From: Candidatus Gottesmanbacteria bacterium RIFCSPHIGHO2_01_FULL_46_14
Lineage (GTDB): Bacteria > Patescibacteriota > Microgenomatia > UBA10105 > UBA927
DNA length: 7,774 bases
Assembly (NCBI GenBank): GCA_001780895.1
Contig: MFJJ01000056.1
Location: 1-7,774, forward strand
Direction: 5' to 3'
Every line of letters starts with the position of its first letter. Position 1 is the first letter of the stretch. Positions 4,983-7,774 of the stretch are shown piece after piece. The translations under genes and the position numbers were made by a program. The notes beneath the pieces were generated by a model. That model was not told the DNA's origin. It searched no databases and saw nothing but the letters and a program-made list of their open reading frames with translations.

Positions 4983-5006
4983 AGCGCCTTTGGCGCTAAG
5001 ACTTTT
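4983..5006 (+). terminator. Possible intrinsic terminator
   Basis: AGCGCC and GGCGCT form a 6-bp stem with a TTT loop (4983-4997), followed after AAGAC by T5 (5002-5006). The T-run is displaced 4 nt from the stem, so activity would be weak. It is the only hairpin with a following T-run downstream of the ArsR-like gene on the plus strand. Confidence 0.3.
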
Positions 5007-5041
5007 TGTAGCGCCCTGCGCACCACACTCGGTTGTCCTTG

Positions 5042-5064
5042 AGCCCCGCCGCCGAGGCGGGGCT
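5042..5064. repeat. Perfect 9-bp CCCCGCC/GGCGGGG hairpin
   Basis: AGCCCCGCC and GGCGGGGCT flank a GCCGA loop. It has the same core as 4875-4892 and the 3816-3847 element, which suggests a dispersed palindrome family. Confidence 0.55.
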
Positions 5065-5125
5065 TCTTCAGCTCGTACTACGAGGCAAAAAAGCGGCGGC
5101 GGGCGGATGAGGGAAAGAAAAACCC

Positions 5126-5156
5126 AATCGGCCAAAACCCACCGTTCTGGCCGATT
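5126..5156. promoter_or_regulatory. Inverted repeat overlapping the pseudogene promoter (possible operator)
   Basis: AATCGGCCA (5126-5134) and TGGCCGATT (5148-5156) are perfect 9-bp arms 13 nt apart. The right arm lies just upstream of the TATACT box at 5168, across the -35/spacer region. A third copy of AATCGGCCA lies at 5246-5254 inside the pseudogene. It could be an operator or simply another palindrome of the region. Confidence 0.35.
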
Positions 5157-5167
5157 CCTGTTTAGGT

Positions 5168-5173
5168 TATACT
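5168..5173 (+). promoter_or_regulatory. -10 box (TATACT) at the start of the decayed gene
   Basis: TATACT (5 of 6) is followed by 6 nt and the ATG at 5180, the same near-leaderless layout as the intact genes. This supports 5180 as the original start. Confidence 0.45.
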
Positions 5174-5179
5174 GGATTC

Positions 5180-5754
5180 ATGGTCGACGATCCGAGTTCA
5201 CCACTGCCTTCAGACACGAATCCAAGCCAAAGCTCCGAGGTTCCGAATCGGCCAGTTCCCAGACGGAACAATCATCGGAAGTACAACCGCCTCAAGTCAC
5301 AAATCAACACCCTGCGCCAAGCAAGGCTACTCCGTCAGCTTCAAAGCCGCCACAAGGCCCGGAAACGTCATCAGAGGAACCAGTATATTCCCCCCTTTGC
5401 CACTCCACCTCAAACCGAGCCATCCGGCACTACTCCACCTACCGAGGTTATGCCTCCAGAAGCCGAGCCGATCAAAGAGGAAAATTAAACCACGCAGGCC
5501 GCTACAGAGCCCCAGAGCAAACCGGAAGAGGAGACTCCCTAGTCCCAAATCCAACCCCCACCAACACCTGAACCTATCACTCCACCCCATCACCCCAATT
5601 TCCCATATCATCCCAACCACCAGTAGAAGTAGTCAAAGAAGCCAAAGCAGACTTTTTATCCAAACGTCAGCAGGCCCTCCAAACACGAAGGAAGAAGCGC
5701 AACGATCATCGTGTAAAGATTCTTACGCTTATATCTCAGAAAGGGAAAATAACC
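5180..5754 (+). pseudogene. Frameshifted and truncated Pro/Glu-rich protein with basic helical C-terminus
   Basis: The coding signal moves between frames. It begins MVDDPSSPLPSDTNPSQSSE in the frame of the ATG. From about 5242 it shifts to SESASSQTEQSSEV and KPPQGPETSSEEP. After a run of six C near 5390 it returns to FATPPQTEPSGTT and PPEAEPIKEE. In-frame stops follow at 5486 and 5549, with TEPQSKPEEETP between them, and before 5624 it changes frame again to PPVEVVKEAKADFLSKRQ, RRKKRNDHRVKILTLI and SQKGKIT. The last part resembles the start of a small winged-helix domain at the end of Pro-rich CPR proteins, where KGKIT is usually followed by more of the helix-turn-helix; here it stops at 5754. 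At least three frameshifts, two stops and the lost 3' end make it non-functional. Alternatively, some shifts are sequencing or assembly errors. Confidence 0.6.
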
Positions 5755-5763
5755 GGAACTTTG

Positions 5764-6723
5764 TTATTCGTACCGCAATGCGTTGAGTGCCGAAATTTTA
5801 GTTGCTCTCCTTGCCGGATAAATACCGGTGACCAGTCCTACCAATAGAGATAAGAAGATAATCACCAAAATAAACGGGAGAGGGATATAGGAAATGTTCA
5901 CAATCCCTACGCCCCTGATAATGGCGAAGAACGATAGCATGATGCTGACGAGTATTCCTAAGACCCCGCCAAGCATGATTCCCAAAATTCCGCCGAAGAA
6001 TCCCATAATCATCGATTCTGTCAAAAACAATTCCTGCACTTCTGATGATTTCATGCCCATCGCTTTCATGAGTCCTACTTCTCGTGTACGCTCCAATAAA
6101 GAAACGGTCAGAGTGTTAAACATCCCCAGTGCCGCAACAGAGAGCGCCACCATGCCGAGAAGCATGAGCACGGTTCTTGCGGTTGCAAACAACGAATTGA
6201 TTTGCGCGACGGTATCCGCTACCGAGCGGGTCATATACCCCATGGACTCGATTTGCCGTCTGGTTTTATCGAGCGCATTTTGATCTTTCACCACCACTTT
6301 GGCTTGAGAATAATTCGCAATGCCTAAACTTCGGAGATCAAGAAACGGCACGTAAAAGAATGGCGTTTTTTCTTCGGGGATCACGCCGATAATCGTGTAT
6401 TCCGCTTGAGACGACTCAATATTGGCTGTGGGATCGCTTAAGAGATCGCCAACCACCACAAACGAGGTCATAAATTTCTTGCCAAGGGCTTCAACAAGTG
6501 TGGAATCGTAGGTGTAGTCTCCGGCGGTTGCGGTTGAGAATGTCCATGTTTTTGCGGTGTCGTTTAAGGCAAAAATGTTGGTGATACCCTTGAGGGTCAG
6601 ATAGGTGCCGGCAACAAACCCGACGGTGATAAAAAGAAGTGCGACCAGATTAAACTGAAACCGCGAGAAATGGAAACGGGGGGTAAAGAGGTAGAATTTG
6701 AGTTTGCGGGAAAAGTCTTTCAT
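5764..6723 (-). CDS. MacB/FtsX-type ABC transporter permease with unusual N-terminus (probable fusion)
   Basis: The product has 319 aa. From about residue 78 (EALGKKF) it follows a MacB-type permease: the end of the periplasmic core domain (YTIIGVIPEEKTPFFYVPF), then FtsX with three membrane segments (about 184-210, 238-268 and 278-303), LLERTREVGLMKAMGMKSSEV and the terminal YPARRATKISALNALRYE. Residues 1-77 do not fit the family: a basic head (TPRFHFSRFQF), one membrane segment at about 25-47, and TWTFSTATAGDYTYDSTLV, a pattern of surface/adhesin-like proteins. The extracytoplasmic part is about 120-130 residues where MacB relatives have over 200. An in-frame deletion joining two genes is likely. 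It starts inside the rhuM stop (ATGA). No ATPase partner is in the window. Confidence 0.75.
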   Translation of the reverse strand: MKDFSRKLKFYLFTPRFHFSRFQFNLVALLFITVGFVAGTYLTLKGITNIFALNDTAKTWTFSTATAGDYTYDSTLVEALGKKFMTSFVVVGDLLSDPTANIESSQAEYTIIGVIPEEKTPFFYVPFLDLRSLGIANYSQAKVVVKDQNALDKTRRQIESMGYMTRSVADTVAQINSLFATARTVLMLLGMVALSVAALGMFNTLTVSLLERTREVGLMKAMGMKSSEVQELFLTESMIMGFFGGILGIMLGGVLGILVSIMLSFFAIIRGVGIVNISYIPLPFILVIIFLSLLVGLVTGIYPARRATKISALNALRYE

Positions 6724-7727
6724 GGTAGTTTCTTCTTCGTGCTGTTTTGCAAATATTTTTTGACAACTCGATCAAAGTCCGAAATATAGTTTTTATCTTG
6801 TTCCTTTTTATATATCTCATATTCCTTACTAGCTTTTTCCTCAGCTTCTTCTGTTCGCACCCTACCTGCATTTTCTAAAACACCCTTCCCTAAAAGGGTT
6901 AAATACTCATTGAGTTTATTTACCCAATCCTTCATGGTCATGACGTGCTCGCTTTTGGCTTGAATTTCGGCAAATGATAAATATGCATCTACGATACGAT
7001 TAAGCATCCCCAGTTCGTTTTCGTTTAAATAATTTTTAGCGATGTAAATATCACGTTGAATAGGATGCAATCCTGAAAAATTTGTAAGCCCCATCAGTGG
7101 TTTTTTACTATTGGCGCGCTCTGCAATCAATTCTGCGGCTGTTTTCCCACTCACTGCAAAGTGCATCTTATTTTGAACGGTCTTAAAAAATAAATCTGTC
7201 TCTTTGGCGTCTTTACGATAATCAATACTCGTTGCATAGATATCCGTCACTTTTTGATACAACATTCTTTCGCTTGATCGAATATCCCGTATCCGCTCCA
7301 AGAGTTCTTCAAAAAAGCGTGATGTATAACCACCTTGTTTAAGACGGGCGTCGTCCATAGTAAATCCCTTGACCATATATTCTTTTAGACGATCTGTTGC
7401 CCATTGGCGAAAAAGTGTTCCACGGGAAGAGTTTACGCGATACCCTACAGCCACAACAGCTTCCAGACTATACATTTTTGTATGATATTTTTTCTTGTCT
7501 AACGCAGTTGTCAAGAAATCCTTTACAACTGAGTTCTGATCCAACTCTTTGTCTTTAAATATATTTTGTAGATGTAAACTAATGTTTTGTTTTGTTGTCC
7601 CAAACAGTTCCGCCATGAGCTTTTGCGTCAACCATACATTTTCATGCTCAAAACGAACTTCGACACGGGTTTTTCCGTCTTCTGTTTGATACATGATGAT
7701 TTGAGTTTTTTGGTTATTTTTATTCAT
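6720..7727 (-). CDS. rhuM: RhuM family protein
   Basis: The product has 335 aa, a usual full length for RhuM, a family named after a Salmonella pathogenicity-island protein and widely spread in bacteria with unproven function. The N-terminus carries IIMYQTEDGKTRVEVRFEHE, then VWLTQKLMAELFGTTKQNIS and LHLQNIFKDKEL, which look like a helix-turn-helix. KMYSLEAVVAVGYRVNSSRG and FRQWATDRLKEYMVKGF follow, all characteristic of the family. The C-terminal third is helical and highly charged. It is probably cytoplasmic and nucleic-acid binding by inference. Its stop overlaps the permease ATG by 4 bp, suggesting coupled translation. A perfect 7-bp-arm palindrome lies upstream. The symbol reflects family membership only. 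Confidence 0.88.
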   Translation of the reverse strand: MNKNNQKTQIIMYQTEDGKTRVEVRFEHENVWLTQKLMAELFGTTKQNISLHLQNIFKDKELDQNSVVKDFLTTALDKKKYHTKMYSLEAVVAVGYRVNSSRGTLFRQWATDRLKEYMVKGFTMDDARLKQGGYTSRFFEELLERIRDIRSSERMLYQKVTDIYATSIDYRKDAKETDLFFKTVQNKMHFAVSGKTAAELIAERANSKKPLMGLTNFSGLHPIQRDIYIAKNYLNENELGMLNRIVDAYLSFAEIQAKSEHVMTMKDWVNKLNEYLTLLGKGVLENAGRVRTEEAEEKASKEYEIYKKEQDKNYISDFDRVVKKYLQNSTKKKLP

Positions 7728-7739
7728 AGTCTAAACAGT

Positions 7740-7745
7740 CATATA
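7740..7745 (-). promoter_or_regulatory. Possible -10 (TATATG) of the rhuM-permease operon
   Basis: TATATG on the minus strand ends 12 nt before the ATG at 7727, giving a leader of about 5 nt. It matches consensus at only 4 of 6 positions. Confidence 0.25.
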
Positions 7746-7754
7746 CACACCAAT

Positions 7755-7772
7755 AGAACTGATACCAGTTCT
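7755..7772. promoter_or_regulatory. Perfect palindrome upstream of rhuM (possible operator)
   Basis: AGAACTG and CAGTTCT, 4 bp apart, form a perfect inverted repeat 28-45 bp upstream of the rhuM ATG, where a -35 would lie relative to the TATATG box. Its position and dyad symmetry fit a dimeric regulator site, possibly for the HTH-bearing RhuM itself. This is an inference. Confidence 0.35.
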
Positions 7773-7774
7773 CC

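Larger units (their letters stand above)
4418..5160. other. Gene-free, GC-rich, hairpin-dense region
   Basis: No reading frame here looks like a protein; the long open frames on both strands are low-complexity by-products of high GC and of CCGCC/GGCGG repeats. The stretch holds two polypurine tracts (about 4496-4524 and 4574-4627), a pyrimidine-rich stretch (about 4742-4790) and at least eight inverted repeats, the strongest listed separately. Additional ones are CGCGGG/CCCGCG at 4807-4836, GGGGG/CCCCC at 4911-4922 and CCCGC/GCGGG at 4555-4570. No tRNA, tmRNA or RNase P RNA signature was recognised. Confidence 0.6.

Noticed and set aside
4801..5064. Possible structured RNA such as tmRNA or RNase P RNA
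   Set aside because: The conserved sequence signatures of these RNAs were not found on either strand, and the folds are simple palindromes.
4875..5064. Repeats resembling a CRISPR array
   Set aside because: The shared CCCCGCC/GGCGGGG cores are not evenly spaced, flanking sequences differ and there are no spacer-sized units.
4752..5135. Arg/Gly-rich open frame on the minus strand
   Set aside because: It is composed mostly of translated CCGCC/GGCGG palindromes, and both strands are open only because of base composition.
4990..5571. Open frame of 193 codons on the plus strand
   Set aside because: Its first part crosses GC hairpins with no protein-like content. Only a middle section (about 5242-5394) carries the coding signal, which belongs to the frameshifted gene starting at 5180.
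5180..5754. Programmed frameshifting as an explanation for the split coding signal
   Set aside because: At least three shifts plus two stops and a missing C-terminus fit decay or sequence error far better than a programmed event.

Overview
The window looks like a chromosomal segment from a small-genome bacterium of the Candidate Phyla Radiation (Patescibacteria). This is inferred from several traits: short genes for anchored or secreted proteins with Pro/Thr-rich linkers, tRNA genes that do not encode CCA, almost no Shine-Dalgarno sequences, many reading frames starting 6-7 nt after a -10 box, and a MacB-type permease of a kind I associate with these genomes. UGA appears to be a stop codon here (for example the ATGA junction at 6720-6723). 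No taxonomic marker in the window fixes the lineage further.

Left part (1-1300). A drug/metabolite-type membrane transporter runs off the left edge on the minus strand. Divergent from it are two tandem paralogous 83-residue coiled-coil proteins on the plus strand. These converge on a minus-strand tRNA-Trp.

Middle (1300-3800, minus strand). The order of transcription is an anchored extracytoplasmic protein with four Cys, tRNA-Thr(GGT), an SGNH/GDSL-type hydrolase with a signal peptide, ribosomal protein bL33 (rpmG, 57 codons), a Pro-rich membrane-anchored protein 6 bp behind rpmG, and then tRNA-Trp. The tRNA-Thr / rpmG / tRNA-Trp order recalls the common bacterial tRNA-Thr - tuf - rpmG - tRNA-Trp - secE - nusG string, here opened up by surface-protein genes and lacking tuf and secE.

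The tRNA-Tyr locus (3788-4417, plus strand) is the most interesting part. A consensus -10 box is followed by a 20-nt copy of the tRNA-Tyr 5' end. That copy is split by a 32-bp GC-rich imperfect palindrome and followed by the C-terminal remnant of a GIY-YIG-like nuclease. Only then comes the intact tRNA-Tyr. This reads as a decayed element that entered the tRNA-Tyr 5' region and regenerated it. An ArsR-like winged-helix gene begins with GTG only three bases after the tRNA.

Right part (4418-7774). About 760 bp are GC-rich, full of hairpins and polypurine tracts, and hold no convincing gene. A multiply frameshifted pseudogene (Pro/Glu-rich N-terminus, helical C-terminus) follows on the plus strand and is cut off at the 3' end of a minus-strand operon. 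That operon is a RhuM-family gene joined by a 4-bp stop/start overlap to a MacB/FtsX-type permease, whose N-terminal quarter looks foreign (probable in-frame fusion). This right part reads as a rearrangement hotspot. I did not find a complete defence or mobile system. The candidates for something new are the tRNA-Tyr insertion structure, the palindrome family, and the consistent near-leaderless promoter/start layout.
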